Below, piece by piece: positions 19,930-32,087 of a stretch of 64,000 nucleotides of DNA (positions are counted from its first letter, which is position 1; each line of letters begins with the position of its first letter). The translations under genes and the position numbers were made by a program. The notes under the pieces are model-generated. The model was not told the DNA's origin. It was given only the letters and a program-made list of their open reading frames with translations, and did not search any database. Source of the stretch: Shinisaurus crocodilurus (taxonomy: Eukaryota; Chordata; Lepidosauria; Squamata; Shinisauridae); NCBI GenBank assembly GCA_021292165.1, contig CM037877.1:13135980-13199979 (forward strand). The letters are read 5' to 3'.

Positions 19930-20390
19930 ACATCCTGTATGAACCAACCCATACACTACAATCAACATCTGTTGCCCTCCTCCAAGTGCCTCCTCTGAAG
20001 AGGGTTCAGAGGATGGCAACAAGGAAGAGGATCTTGTCGGTGGTGCCCCCCCTGTTTGTGGAACGCTCTCCCCAGTGAGGTCGGCCTGGTGCCAACAAAG
20101 TCATCTTTTCAGTGCCAGGTTAAGACTTTCCTTTACTCCTTGGCATTTGATGACATATGATGGGGCTTTTACATTTCATTTATTACATTTCTATACTACC
20201 CAATAGCCGAAGCTCTCTGGGCAGTTTACAAAATTAATGTTAGGGGTGTTGTTGTTGTTGTTGTTTTTATCAGATCCTGGTGGCTTTATTGTCAATTGTT
20301 TTTAACTGTTTCGAGCTGCTTAAATTTTTTGTATGCTAAAGGTTTGATAATACATTTTATCATGTTGTGAACCGCCCTACATTCTAACCA
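19930..20390 (+). mobile_element. L2-type LINE 3' end, interrupted
   Basis: The reading GGTTCAGAGGATGGCAACAA leads to a decayed ORF2 end (SVV..P..PLF/PLW..SPQ) and GTGCCAGGTTAAGACTTTCC, then a tail ending GTTGTGAACCGCCCTACATT. It is very close to the copy at 63815-64000. Another LINE tail is inserted at 20172-20236 in reverse. Confidence 0.8.
20172..20236 (-). mobile_element. LINE tail fragment nested in an L2 end
   Basis: The minus strand reads AACTGCCCAGAGAGCTTCGG, then CTATTGGGTAGTATAGAAAT and an AATAAATG tail. It lies in the opposite direction to its host LINE. Confidence 0.7.
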
Positions 20391-20620
20391 GAAAGATGGA
20401 GGATAGTTCAGTTCCTTCACACACCCCAAGCACATATTACTTTAAAAGGCATGGGGTTTTGTTTGTTTCACTCTTGGAGTAAGCACGGGGGGTCCCAATC
20501 CAAATGAGGATTCTAGCTTGGAGGCAGCAGTGGCTGGTGGCTCCAATGTCAGTGGGGCAGTGTACCCACTCTGGGTTTCAGACTGAACTTTAGAGGAGCT
20601 ATCCTTTGGTACTGACCCTC

Positions 20621-20764
20621 TGACTCTCAGCCTAACCTACCTCACAGGGTTGTTGTGAGGATAAAATGGAGAGGAGGATGAGGATTATGTAAGCCACCTT
20701 GGGTTCCTTGCAGGAAAAAAGGCGGGGTATAAATATAATAAATAAAATAAATAATAATAATAAA
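20621..20764 (+). mobile_element. Sauria-type SINE, 5' truncated
   Basis: Only the body and tail are present: TGACTCTCAGCCTAACC to GGCGGGGTATAAATATAAT, then AATAATAATAA. The tRNA-like head is missing. Confidence 0.9.
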
Positions 20765-20934
20765 AGTTCAGACTAAAACCTGGAGTGGATACACTGCCCC
20801 ACTGACATTGGATCCACCAGCCTCCACTGCTTGGAGGGTAGAATCCTTTAACCACCCCACCACCACAGTCCTGATCTAGATTGGGACCCCCGCACCTGCA
20901 ATTTATATAGCCATATAGTGATGTTTTGCCTTGC

Positions 20935-21035
20935 AACTCCCATCATCCTTGAGCATTGGCCATGCTGTCTGGGGCTGATGGGAATTGTAGTCTCACCTGA
21001 AGCCACCTAGGTTGGGGAAGGCTTATGGGAAGGAA
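20935..21035. mobile_element. hAT-type MITE fragment
   Basis: Core words CAACTCCCATCATCC, TTGGCCATGCTGTCTGGGGC and TGATGGGAATTGTAGTC precede AGGTTGGGGAAGGC. The left end is missing. Confidence 0.65.
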
Positions 21036-21593
21036 TGTTTCAGTATATTGGAGGTGGAGAGCTTTTCTACACAAGGTCGTTAATCCAATGTGATCTACTT
21101 TTGGTTTTGTCGCAGAATTGATATCCGAGCACTACTCAAGGAGTGTTTCCTTTCCTGCTTTTCCACTACATAACCTCTAGGTGGCACTGTGGTATAGCGG
21201 AGTAGTACAAATACTCAAGATGAAATCATGCTTTCTTTCACTTTCACAATTGAATGCTGCATTTCCCCTGCTCTAAAAAAAAAAAAAAAAAAAACTAGCC
21301 GAAAGCGCTGGTTAGACACAGAAGTGAAACTGGAGGGTCACGATGTTGTCTAAAGAGCCCATGAGCAACCATGAGCAGGGAATGATGAGTGCACAAATAA
21401 ATGCCTCATGTAGAAAAGCCTGGATTCAGAAGAAAGGTATATAGGAGGAAGAAATCGTTCGTTTGTTGAGCTCTGTCCTTGTCCACTTCCGCTCCTGGGG
21501 AAGGACCAAAGACTATGGAGGTTACTGTTAGGCACCCTTAGCATCAATCCAAGATATGCGTTAAAGAAGGCACTAACTGCAACTCTAAGGTAA
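21036..21593. other. Unassigned sequence with poly(A) run
   Basis: A run of about 20 A lies at 21276-21295. No gene is recognized. Confidence 0.45.
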
Positions 21594-21722
21594 GAACATA
21601 GGAAGAACCATGCTGGATCAAACCAAGGGTCCAACTACTCCAGCGTTCTGTTCACACACAGTGGCCAACCAGCTGCCCACAGGAAACCCACAAGCAGGAC
21701 GTGAATGCATAGTCACCTAGGA
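21594..21722 (+). repeat. AAGAACATAGGAAGAACC dispersed repeat
   Basis: Reads AAGAACATAGGAAGAACCAT, GCTGGATCAAACCAAGGGTC and GTGGCCAACCAGCTGCCCAC. Matches 37284-37480 and the reverse of 15275-15361. Confidence 0.7.
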
Positions 21723-22445
21723 AGTACCGATTAGCATGGGAAATTACGATCGTATATCCATTTTTTTATTTACCATCTTTGGCTCATGAACTTGTGAATA
21801 TAACTCACTTGTTATGTAGCTTTAGTATAAGCATGAACTTGGTAAATCTTTTTTCCCTTTTCAAAGAAGAGCCCAGCTTGAATAATTTTATTGTTTTGGT
21901 CTCTTCTAAATAGCCATGCCTACTTACCACACAATCATGTAGTGAATGGAAGGGAGTTTTATTCCCTTCGGTGTTTTATTACAACCCAGAGAGGGGAAAG
22001 TTATCCTAAGGGAGAGACATAGCGAGAGAAACAGGGCAGAGAGGAGAAGAAACTCTTATTCGTTGAGATCTAGTAACTTGGGATTTTAGCCTGTCTGGAA
22101 TTTCACTTAGTGGCTAAAGCTGAGACTATACCCTGTTTTATCACATCTGCTTTTCAGGATTGATTTTTTACTGGCATCAAGACAATTTTAAGAACTTTGG
22201 TGCTTTTGTCAGAAAATTAAAATGCTGTGTCCTCCCTGATACAGTTTTCAATAGCTTACAATTAAGTCTAATCATCACCATCCTACTCCAGATTCTTGGG
22301 CTCCCAGATCTAGTGGTTGGTCCTCTCCACTATCTCTGCCCCCCCGCCACCGCCACAAATAGCTACTACATCTTCCTCTCTTGTAAGAGAAAGTCTCTCT
22401 CACCCACTGCCGAAAGCAAAAGTGTACTTGGGTGACAGTCTAGAG
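21723..22445. other. Unassigned sequence
   Basis: No gene or named repeat is seen. Confidence 0.45.
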
Positions 22446-22507
22446 CAGCCTTCCCCAACCTGGTGCCCTTCAGATGTGTTGGACTACAACTCCCATCATC
22501 AGGCCTG
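22446..22507. mobile_element. hAT MITE with internal deletion
   Basis: Starts CAGCCTTCCCCAACCTGGTG and runs into GGACTACAACTCCCATCATC, then ends abruptly in CCTG. The flanks GTCTAGAG and TTCTAGAC match at 6 of 8 bases. Confidence 0.65.
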
Positions 22508-24251
22508 TTCTAGACTTACATAGTGATAGAGTCAAGTTAGGAATCCTTCTCACTTGCCCGGCACTCTGTGTGCTCTTAAAAGGAAAAAGCCTCAAATTCA
22601 CAAGTGAGGCTGAAGCTCGGCTGAGGCTGAGCATGTGTGCATGAAGCACGCTGGCCACCTTGGTCTCCATGCAATCCCATGGAGTACAGGATCAATTGCA
22701 GCAATCTCGGTATGAGCCAGGGTGTAGACTGGCGGCTCTGCATCTGGTCTGATGGGACGCAAACGCTAAGAGGCACCGCCAGTTGCCTCCGATACGTTTC
22801 ATGTGTTTGAGGACATTTTGTTTTCTTATGAAAGCTCACACGCCACAATAAACGTGTTAAGTCTTTAAGGTGCCGCACGATTCTTTGTTGCTGAATCGCT
22901 GCAGCAGATGGACATGGCTCCTCTTCTGGAAAGGAGAAAGATTCCGTTTATTGTGGTTTGGCTTCCACTAAAGTTTCCCATGGTCCCCAGCGTTGGCCTA
23001 CACTCCCAGCTCCCCAGCCAGCTATGGGCACTGGATTGTGGCCAAAACTTGGGGAGTTTGAACACTGCACTAAAGAAGGAGACTTTGTCGCTGCCACCTA
23101 CGAGTGGGATTCACACACTGCGCAATGGATCAATATGGAAACTCTATCGCTGGTGCTAGATCTGAATTTCATTCACATGGGGGGGTCACCAACTGTCCCT
23201 ATAGTCAACAGCTCCCCCATGTATATGTGGAACGGCCACGTAAGCTATGTAACAGAACCAGCATCTGGTTTCTGTAAACATTTTGCAAACTGTCCTTTTT
23301 GCCGCTTGCAGATTTGCAAGTCCAAGTGCTGATCTTTCTCCCATTCCCTTTACCGCTCCTGGATCTACTAAGAATTCAGCACAAGAGGGCCTGCGCCGTG
23401 AATGTACTTTGCAAATGACCCTCCATGGCAAGGTCTGTTAGTGTGGATATACTCACCAGTCTAGGGCTTAATTAACTGTGACCAAAACACCTGGAGGATA
23501 ATTAGACTTGCCAGATGTCACAGTTTGACCATGACAGTTCAAGTTGGTCCCGACTTTTTTGTTTTTATTTTAAAGTCCGTGAGTCAGGATCGCAGTCTCC
23601 AGCCAACCACATGTAAAGAAGCTACCCCAACTATTCCTCATATGCATTTGCTTAATTCGTTTAATTTAAACTATATTGAACGTTTCATATTTATTTAAAA
23701 GCTAATACTTGGATCTAGCAGGCATGGCCAATGTGAGATATGAGATTGGAATTAGGGGGACTGATGTCCTTTTGTTTTGTTTTAGGGTGTCACCTGATGG
23801 GGGGGTCATTTGGCGGGAAGCACTGAAACAAGTCCCGTGTGTCACCCCCCCCAGCACAAATAGCCTCGAAAGGAAGGGGAGGGGAATGGGTTTACCATGC
23901 CCAGAGTCAGCTCTGGGTCTTTGTAAGCCCTTAGGCAACAGAGCATCAGGGGACCCCCCTCCCCTTAGGCCCGATCCCTCCTCCTCTAACCACAGCCCTT
24001 CCCACTTCGGTCTCTCCCCTTTTAAGTTAAAACAGGCCTTCTTCAGCATGGCAACCTTCCCCGCTCCCATTGTGTTTGTGAATGAAAAGCAGTGCAGGTT
24101 TTTGTACTTCACTGGTTGCCTTTTTAAATAATATATTGCTGCAACAAAACAGCAGAACGACTTGTGGAACTTTCAAGACAAACACATAATCTCCCACCCG
24201 ACCACCCAATTGCTTCAACATTTCTGGAAATGTGTCTAGGTCCAAGCAACT
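22508..24251. other. Unassigned sequence
   Basis: No gene is recognized. The overlapping frames at 22908-23332 and 23702-24131 show no conserved motif or splice context that I can support. Confidence 0.4.
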
Positions 24252-24340
24252 AAGGACACAATCCTATGCATGTTTAGACAGGGGGGGAAACAAGTCCTGT
24301 CCTGCCACTCCCAGCATTCCCCTAGCCAGCCAATTTCTGC
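24252..24340. repeat. GGACACAATCCTATGCATG MITE, left half
   Basis: Matches the left half of 17995-18121 and 38645-38790 as far as CCCAGCATTCCCCTAGCCAG. The right inverted end is missing. Confidence 0.65.
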
Positions 24341-25792
24341 CTTGGTTCTTCAGCAGCAGTCAGCAGTAAAATATACTGATTTATACATGCAGGGAAGTTT
24401 ATAACTAAGCAAAGGTAGAGTCACACTTTCCATCATAAGGTGATTTCTCTATCTTCTTCTGGTGTGGTAATTAATTGTTATTATTTTCAATTAAGGTGGA
24501 TTAACTTAATTTCAAAGCCCAATCCAGCTAAACACTTTGGAGCCCCAGTGATTTCAGCTGGAGAGATTTAGGCATATGCAAAAAAAATAATAATCCCACT
24601 GCCCTGGCTACCACCCATCAATCTCCCCCGGTACTTTCCTCCTTATCTAAGGTCTGGTACCAGAAGTGAACTCAGGGGGAAGAAATGCTCTCAGGTTAGA
24701 GCCGCTACAGGTAGGTAAGCTTTGAGTGAGGGAGCCCCTTTGGCACTAAAAATCAGACCTCCGACTCCTTGCTTTATATGTGAGTCGGGCAGACCTGAGT
24801 TTTACTTAAACAAACAGACCTGCCTCCTGCTGGAATACGTGATGAGAAGATAAAAAACCCTCCCTGCAGAGTTTATAAGATGATTGCCCATTAAAGGGTT
24901 AAGGCATACTGTATATAGTCTGGTTGAAGGGCAGGGTTCAGTGGACTGAACCACTTGATTGGATCAGGGGAGGGAATGCTGGAGGTTGCTTAGCAACAAG
25001 TTTGAATTCTATTCTAACACTCCTCTGACAGTTAGACTGTTCTAATGCTAACTGACTTAACTAATGCTTGCTAGGGTTTAGCAAGGAGGATTGACCCGTG
25101 TGTTTTCCTTACCTCACAGAACTGAATGAATAACGTTTAAGAAACTGCACTTCTGTAACCATCAAGCTTTAGTACCTGAGTAATCTTGCTACAATTTATC
25201 TTTCAAAAAGCATCTACTTTAGAAAACAAGGTGTGTGTGTGTCTGTCTGTCTGTCTGTCTGAAGGAACTCTGCTGCTGCTTTTGCACTCAGCCATCACCT
25301 CCATCACATTTCATTAACCAAATGATTTCCAAAATATGGGCATGCATTTAAACATTTCATTAAAGAGCAAGAGGGAGAGAATACAAGAGATATTTCAAAA
25401 CAATTCGCCTATCCACTGGAATTTGTGGTTTTTAGACAGGATTATTTATTTTAAAAAATGTTTTCCACCAGCGGTTTGTATCGTGACACATCTGTATGAC
25501 TCATATTATTGCTTTTAATTAAGTGGTACAGACTAAGTTTATCCATATCTTTGAGCATTGTTCTATCCCACTATAGAGGAGGAGGGCTTGTTAGGTGTTT
25601 TGTTTATGAAATAGGGCTTCTCTATCTCCCCCCCAACACACACACACACACACACACACAGCCAAATTGGTAGTAATGGACATATTCATCCTAGGTTCTT
25701 TTGCCCATAAGAAATTTAAGTTAGCACTGGTGGAGTGCACAACCATAAGTAAAGGTATCTTTAGGAGGGCAACTTGGTTTGGTAGTCAAAGT
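24341..25792. other. Unassigned sequence with microsatellites
   Basis: Contains GTGT/(GTCT)n at 25231-25262 and (CA)n at 25634-25660. Otherwise there is no gene or repeat family that I recognize. Confidence 0.45.
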
Positions 25793-25800
25793 CTTTAGAT

Positions 25801-25936
25801 CAGGGCTCTCCAACCTTGGGTCCCCAGATGTTGCTGGCCTACAGCTCCCAGCATACCCAGCCAGCATGGCTAATGGCAAGGGATTCTGGGAGCTGTAGTC
25901 CAGCAACATCTGGGGTCCCAAGGTTGGAGAGCCCTG
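25801..25936. mobile_element. Palindromic hAT MITE, exact TSD CTTTAGAT
   Basis: The 136-bp element has ends CAGGGCTCTCCAACCTTGGG and CCAAGGTTGGAGAGCCCTG. The duplications CTTTAGAT (25793-25800 and 25937-25944) are identical. The core is CAGCTCCCAGCATACC / GGGAGCTGTAG. This is one of the cleanest copies in the window. Confidence 0.96.
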
Positions 25937-25944
25937 CTTTAGAT

Positions 25945-27238
25945 CATTGTTTGAAGCTTTCCACGTCCATCAAGGGAAAAGAGAATTTGGTCTAAGGGGC
26001 ATTCACTTGAACGGGGGCTATTGAGCAAAGAGTTGTCAGAGCTGTCACTCATTTGGTAGCTAAAAAGAAGCCTTCTGCAGATGCCAAGCACACCCAATAC
26101 AGACAGTAAACTATGGATCGCTTGTTGTTTTCACAAATAACTCGATCTCCCACCCCCATTCTGAAAGTGCTGACATCATCCACATTGCCAGAGAAAAAGA
26201 CCTCTGTGTAAACTGATTGTGCAGAAACATGTCTACGTGATGCTGAACTCAGCAACTCAACTGTCGGTGCTCCAGCTGGCTCCAGGAGACGGGAAACCTC
26301 TGCCTTGCCTTTCATGTGGCTGACAACGGCGTGATCTTGTGAGGCAGCCAACTTGACTGCACAGGGTAAACCCTGGTGGTACCCACAAGCAGAGATCAAG
26401 GACATTGTAAAAATTATATGACAAGACAAGAACACACAGGCATGGGAAATCCAGCAGACATTCCTTGATAAGCTGCACCCAATGTTTCCATGCAAGACTG
26501 TTTTTCTTTTCAACGTTTGGAGTGGAATCAACACAAGGGATCAGTAGATAGGGTGCTTTGTGGTTGCTTACAGACCAGGCTAATTGTTTAGGACCCAGCT
26601 CATCATATGATAAAACTTGTCCTGGACTGTATCACTTCAGACTCCAGGAGGGGGAATTTCTTGACTGAATGGTCCTCATTATAAACAGTGCCCCTGCGTC
26701 TCAAAAACTAGATGCCAGGGAGAATGATTCTAGCCTAGCTTTCTCTCTGTCATGTGAGCTTTCTGTGCATTTTTTGTTTCAAATTTTTTTGGGGGGTGGG
26801 GGAAACCTTCAGAACATGCTATTCCCCCACCTGCAGTCTGAATTGGTAGATTCTAGCTTTACCACACAATGAGCTGTCTGTCTAGACTGGGTCTTAGCCT
26901 CAGGATTTGAAACTTGGAAACTCTTCCACTGTGCTGTCGGTTTGGGCTCTTCTTCTTTCCATTCTTTCATCAATTAGAAGAGAAGTTCTTCAAGCCCTGC
27001 ATCATGAAAAAAAAATCTGCCCTGGTCCAGCAACCCAGTAACTCCAGGCTGCTCCTGAAAAACCACAGGAGTAGAACGGATGATGTCACTCATGGCAGCC
27101 CATAGAACAGGCCATGTTGCAATGACCAATCAAGATGTACAAGAAATGTGGGTGGAAGAGTTCAGTGCGGGGCCTGGGACTTTCCTGACAATTGTCCGTG
27201 CTTCCCTAGGGAGGCCCCTTTTGAGACTTGGGAACAAT
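25945..27238. other. Unassigned sequence
   Basis: No repeat family is recognized. The minus-strand frame 26049-26534 (161 codons) is the longest here but shows no domain I know, and it is not supported by splice or codon evidence. Confidence 0.4.
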
Positions 27239-27403
27239 CAGGGCCGGTGCTACCATTAGGCCAACTAGGCAGCTGCCTAGGGCGCAGGGCTAAAGGGGGC
27301 GCCAGAAACGCCTTGAAAAAAAATACAGTGCTCTCAAGTGGGAAGGGGGGGCGCTAAATATCTGATCTTGCCTAGGGCACCAAACTGCCTTGCACCGGTC
27401 CTG
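27239..27403. mobile_element. 165-bp deletion derivative of the GCCGGTGC hAT, exact TSD
   Basis: Ends CAGGGCCGGTGCTACC and CTTGCACCGGTCCTG. The flanks GGAACAAT are identical (27231-27238 and 27404-27411). Inner sequence keeps only the terminal parts of the 1224-bp relative (GGCGCC..., CTCAAGTGGGAAGGGGGGGC, GATCTTGCCTAGGGCACC). Confidence 0.95.
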
Positions 27404-27411
27404 GGAACAAT

Positions 27412-28476
27412 AGAACGAGATGGAAATGTACTGTGCATGCATCCTCCACCCTTGCTTATCTAAATCAAAGCCCACCTGCTTCTCATCTTTGGTATAATCT
27501 ACCCCAAATTCCCTTGGCCTTCCTCAAGCTATTTTCTCCATGCACTCCTGTCTTCACTCATTGGTTTATTTACAGTGGTTGCAACTTACAAATAAATAGT
27601 CATAAATTGCATTTCTCCACATCCGTAGATAATGCCTGACAATCTGGAGACAGTTAGTGCCTAAACCCAAATAAATAAATTAAAAACTAGCTTTAATTTA
27701 TCATTGCCTGCTTGACTAATACATTACACAAGAGAACTAAATATTCTGTACTTAAGCAGAACAACCATAAGCTCTGGGCTAAATGAAGACTGTATGGTCA
27801 GACCATGCCCTCACCAGTCTATTTTTTTTTCCAGAACAAGGGATACATTTTTGGTTTTTTAATTGTCTAATTGTTTGTAAACCGCCTGGAGCTCAGGGAG
27901 GGGTACAGTAAATATTTACTAAATATTAATGTTGAGCTTGTCCCTCTTTGCCCCAGTACGTTCCTGTGATGCTCGCCGAGGAAGCGTTTGGGCATTACTT
28001 GCAAAGATTACTTTCGGCAGAATCAAGTGATGCATATTTTTCTGAACTCTACCACTTTAGGCTGCCTGGGGGCATGTATATTGGAGTGCTCCCCCATAAA
28101 AACAACAACATACAAAGTAGCGTCGGGGATAAATGTCCAGCCTGTCCCAGCGTGCATTTTTTTTTTTCCCCATGCAGGGAAGGGTTGTTGTTGTTGTTGT
28201 TTTTAAATGGGGGAGCATTCAAACATGCCCTCCCATCTGAACAATACCTCCTGGGGAAAGTTTTACAAACTGAGCCTAAGTGCAAGCAGGTTTGTTGATG
28301 TGGAAAGACCACCGCCCATAACGAGGAAGCTTCAGCTCTCATCTTCCACAATAGATCTGAAGACTAGGCCGGGGTACGATCCCTTGCAATGTCTGTCCAG
28401 ATCTGCTGGATGTCGCAACACGGGAAATGTGTGCTCCTTTGGTGAGGTATTCACTCCCCCCACTCTTGATATAAGG
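27412..28476. other. Unassigned, with a LINE tail at about 27845-27925
   Basis: TTGTAAACCGCCTGGAGCTC with GGGAGGGGTACAGTAAAT near 27880-27920 resembles a LINE 3' tail. The remainder is unassigned. Mirror words (AACAACAACA and TTGTTGTTGTTG, GGGGGAGCATTC and GGAGTGCTCCCCC) around 28085-28220 suggest a small inverted element. Confidence 0.45.
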
Positions 28477-28545
28477 CAGCCTTCTCCAACTTGCTGCCCT
28501 CCAGATGTGTTGAACTGCAATATCCAGCATCCCCAGCCAGCAGGA
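28477..28545. mobile_element. hAT MITE, left half only
   Basis: CAGCCTTCTCCAACTTGCTG, CCCTCCAGATGTGTTGAACT and CCAGCATCCCCAGCCAGC match the 32088 copy. The right half is missing. Confidence 0.7.
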
Positions 28546-28821
28546 ACTATTTATTTAAATGTCTGATCTGATCATCTGCTCAGGGTGACACTGGAGCAAT
28601 GGGGGGGGGGATTTTTGTAAGCAACTTCAACTCAGCAATATTTTTTTGGGTGTGGGGGGGACAAATTCATTTCAGCATTAGCCAGTATAACCATCTTGAA
28701 TCAGCACTCCTAGTCCCCCGAAATCTGAATTGTCTGAATGTTTCTGAATCTTCCCTACATTGTGAGATTAAATGGTGTTGTATGGGACTTCTTGGAAATG
28801 CAAACAAAACCAATAGACCAA

Positions 28822-29067
28822 TTTATTTATCTATTTATTATTACATTGATATCCCACCTTTTCCCCTCTTGCAAGGAACCCAAGGCGGCTTACATGGTCC
28901 TCCTCCTCCTCTCCAGTTGTATCCTCACAACAACCATGTGAGGTAGGCTAGGCTGAGAGTCAGTGACTGGGCCAAAGTCACCCAGTGAGCTTCATGGCCG
29001 AGTGGGGACTAGAACCCAGATCTCCTGAGTCCCAGTCCAGCACTCCAACCACGACAGCACACTGGCT
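28822..29067 (-). mobile_element. Sauria-type SINE, full length
   Basis: Minus strand: head AGCCAGTGTGCTGTCGTGG, box-B-like GGTTCTAGTCC, body AGGCTTACCTCACATGG-type sequence, then CTTGCAAGAGGGGAAAAGG and an ATAAATAAAT tail. It is somewhat more diverged than the 10109 copy. Confidence 0.9.
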
Positions 29068-29097
29068 CTCCGTTGCGGTTGATTACATTTATCATTA

Positions 29098-29360
29098 CAG
29101 TAATACCTTGGATTGCAAGAAACTTGGTCTGAGAGCGTTTTGCAAGACAAGCAAATTTTTAAAATAATTTTTTACTTGATAAACAAGCAACGTCTTGCAA
29201 TACAAGTAGTCGTAGGGATGTAACCGCTCGCCTCGAGCGGGTGTAGCGGGCCAAAATCGGCCCCGCTCACGCCCGCCAGAGACTCGCTTTGATATAAGAG
29301 TGTCTTGGATTACAAACACGGTTCCAGAATGAATTATGCTTGCAATCCAAGGTATTACTG
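29098..29360. mobile_element. pogo/Tigger-like MITE, intact, TA flanks
   Basis: Inverted ends CAGTAATACCTTGGATTGCA and TGCAATCCAAGGTATTACTG lie between TA and TA (29096-29097 and 29361-29362). The centre contains GGGATGTAACCGCTCGCCTC and GGGCCAAAATCGGCCCCGCT, shared with the copy at 63538. Confidence 0.93.
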
Positions 29361-29396
29361 TATCCATTTAAGATGCAATCCTAATAGGATATATTG

Positions 29397-29532
29397 CAGG
29401 AATTGGCCACTTGGGGCCCTCCACATGTTTTGGCCTACAACTCCCATCAGTCTTAGCCAGCATAACCAATGGTGAGGGATGATGGGAATTGTGGGCCAAA
29501 GCATCTGGAGGGCCACAAGTTGCCCACCCCTG
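29397..29532. mobile_element. Palindromic hAT-type MITE
   Basis: CAGGAATTGGCCACTTGGGG faces CCACAAGTTGCCCACCCCTG. The core is GGCCTACAACTCCCATCAG / GATGGGAATTGTGGGCC. The flanks are AT-rich and the duplication is not clean. Confidence 0.8.
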
Positions 29533-29540
29533 ATTATATT

Positions 29541-30170
29541 GGATCTCCTCATTCGAGGATGGGGAGAGAGATCTACCCTTGGGGAGGGAGAGCTGACCTT
29601 GGAACACCCTCCTCCCAGCCTCTGTGGGGACCTCTGTGGCCAGTTTGAGTCTGTTGGAGAGCGTGGGGAGGCATGCTGAGAGAGGCTGTGTGGATCCCCA
29701 GCCCCTCCAATCCCTAGACATGCCCCCAAAGTTGCAACATATCTATATGCCAGCCCAGGAGCTGGTGTAGATTAATTCCCACCCATTGAAAGCAATGGAA
29801 GGGAATGTGTTCTTTTTGTTTGTTAAAAACACACACACACACAGCTGGAGAGGGAAGCAGAAACACAAAAAGCCACTCCTCCTCCCTCACTTCCACCCTG
29901 CCAGCATGAGGTCTTTGGATGAAATGGTTTGTCTGCCTTTGGGTATCTGCTCTGTGCTGGTAGGGTTGCTCTGTTAGTTGTATTTATTCAATTAACAAAA
30001 GAAGTTTCAGTTTAACATGTTGCGTTAAAGGCTTTCCATGTTCACTCAAGCTCCAAAATGCTGGGAAATTACAGCTGCCCTTAACAGACATGTTATTTTT
30101 AGGCAATATGGATATGATGGCATGATACCCTATGCTGTGGTTAGTTCCAGCTTCACTACTATCTTGGAGC
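29541..30170. other. Unassigned sequence
   Basis: No gene is recognized. It holds a short (AC)n run near 29828-29842. Confidence 0.4.
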
Positions 30171-30450
30171 TAGGTTGCCTGGCGCCAACCTTACTATCTT
30201 TTCAGTGCCAGGTTAAGACTTCCCTTTATGCCAAGGCATTCGATATTTAATCTGTTCAAAATAGCCCATGGGGGGAGGGTGATTGTCACCTGTAGACTTA
30301 GTTTTATTAACTTTTAGTATTGTTATTTTAAACTGCATTTTTAAATTTGGTTTTAATTTATTTTTATTAGATTGTTGTTTTTATTGTTGCCTTTTATGTA
30401 GATTTTATTGTATGGATTGTTGTGAACTGCCCAGAGAGCTTCAGCTGTGG
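30171..30450 (+). mobile_element. L2-type LINE 3' end
   Basis: Reads GGCGCCAACCTTACTATCTT, TTCAGTGCCAGGTTAAGACT and a T-rich 3' UTR that ends TTGTGAACTGCCCAGAGAGC. A SINE directly follows and probably inserted in the tail. Confidence 0.75.
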
Positions 30451-30669
30451 GGCGCTTTGGCGTAGTGGTGAGAGTGTTGGACTGGGACTCGGGAGATCCG
30501 GGTTCTAGTCCCCGCTCGGCCATGAAACTCACTGGGTGACTTTGGGCCAGTCACTGACTCTCAGCCTAACCTACCTCACAGGGTTGTTGTTAGGATAAAA
30601 TGGAGAGGAGGAGGAGGAGGATTATGTGAGCTGCCTTAGGTTCCTTTCAGGAAAAAAGGCGGGGTATAA

Positions 30670-30719
<50 letters not shown>
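30451..30719 (+). mobile_element. Sauria-type SINE with long (ATA)n tail
   Basis: Full head (TTTGGCGTAGTGG, GGTTCTAGTCC) and body, ending GGCGGGGTATAAATATAATA and about 15 ATA units. Confidence 0.93.
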
Positions 30720-32087
30720 GATGGCTGTCAGCAACAGAGTGGTGGACCAAAGTCCCAGATTTGTCTGTTCTCTGGAACAGACACATGAGTCTCTGCAACT
30801 GAAGCTGTCACACAACTGAAGCTACGATTCCACATTACAAGTGTCCAACTGGCCAATACCATCTGGCAACTGCAGCCCTAAAATATCCCACTTTTCTTCC
30901 ATTGAACTCAGGCTAACATAGGGTTCCTAGGTGGTCTCCCATCCGGTAACTAGGGCCACCACATCTAGACCTACGTAGTTTCTGCAAGGTTGCCATATCA
31001 TGTACATTAAGACCATGCTTTAGAGCCATTTTAAAGGCCTGGTACAATTCAAACCGTGTTCCTAGTTTTTGTTGTTTGCTTCAATACTTGATCTGATATC
31101 AAGTGAATGTTTTGTTTCCTGTTGGATTCCATCTTGCTTTAGTTCTGTGTGCTATATCCTGTGTTCTGTCTATTCAACTTTTAAAGCTTTTCTATTTTGT
31201 TGTGGATTTCAACTTTTGTGAACCAAGAGAGCTTTGGCTATTGGGTCGTATAGAAATGTAGTAAATAAATAAAAATCTATACAGCTAGTGGCCCCCGATG
31301 AGAGATGTGCATACCCTTTTGCATCAATCAGATGGATCCGTCCCATTAAATGGAACTCAGATAAGCATCTCAATGCAGATCCACCTCTACAACTGCATGC
31401 ACATCTGTATGGGTTGTGCATAGAGTGCGCCTTCCCTTGCTGGGTCAGGGGCAAGTGCCTTTAATCCTTTCTCAAAGGAAAGAAGCAGAAGAGTTGAAAC
31501 CATCTAAAACATGATTTGTACTCATGTGTCTGGTTTGAGAGAAAGTACAAAAATTCCAAACTAACATGCAGATTTATTAAATTCAGAAACACTTAGCATA
31601 ATTTGGTAATGTTGTTTGTGTGTTGAGTGGGGGGGGGGCTGTTTTGTGACTTGTACATCCGCCGACCTTCGGAGGCTAACATGTCACATCCAATTAGAAG
31701 CAAACCTCAATTGGACTAGCAGAACTGAACTTGTTGGGAAGATCTGTCCCAGTTCCAGCCTTCACAGCTCGGGGCATCTCTGCTTTTAGTCAAACCACGT
31801 AATGGCTGCCAAAGTCAGCCAGTGTTATTTCCCATAGGCTTTAAGGAAATTTAGATTTGTGGATGCGAGGAGGAGAATGAAAACCTGCTCAAGGTTCAGC
31901 TGTTACGTTGGGGTGGATTCCGTTTTGGCTGACACCGGCATGCCTCAAGGGGGGATGCAGGGAGACAGAGCCCTTGGCTCTTACTGCTTGTGTCGTAGAA
32001 AGTTGCGGACAATTCTCCCACCGTTTCCGCTTAATCTATTTGCATGCTTGCCCAACGGATCTGGGCTTTAGAAAGAGCAGTGTAATC
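30720..32087. other. Unassigned, with an L2-type tail at about 31195-31276
   Basis: TTTTGTGAACCAAGAGAGC and TTGGCTATTGGGTCGTATAG followed by AAATAAATAAA mark a LINE tail. The rest, including a G-run near 31630, is unassigned. Confidence 0.5.

Noticed and set aside
26049..26534. 161-codon minus-strand frame
   Set aside because: Possible but unsupported: no family motif, no splice sites I can defend, and frames of this length occur by chance in 64 kb.
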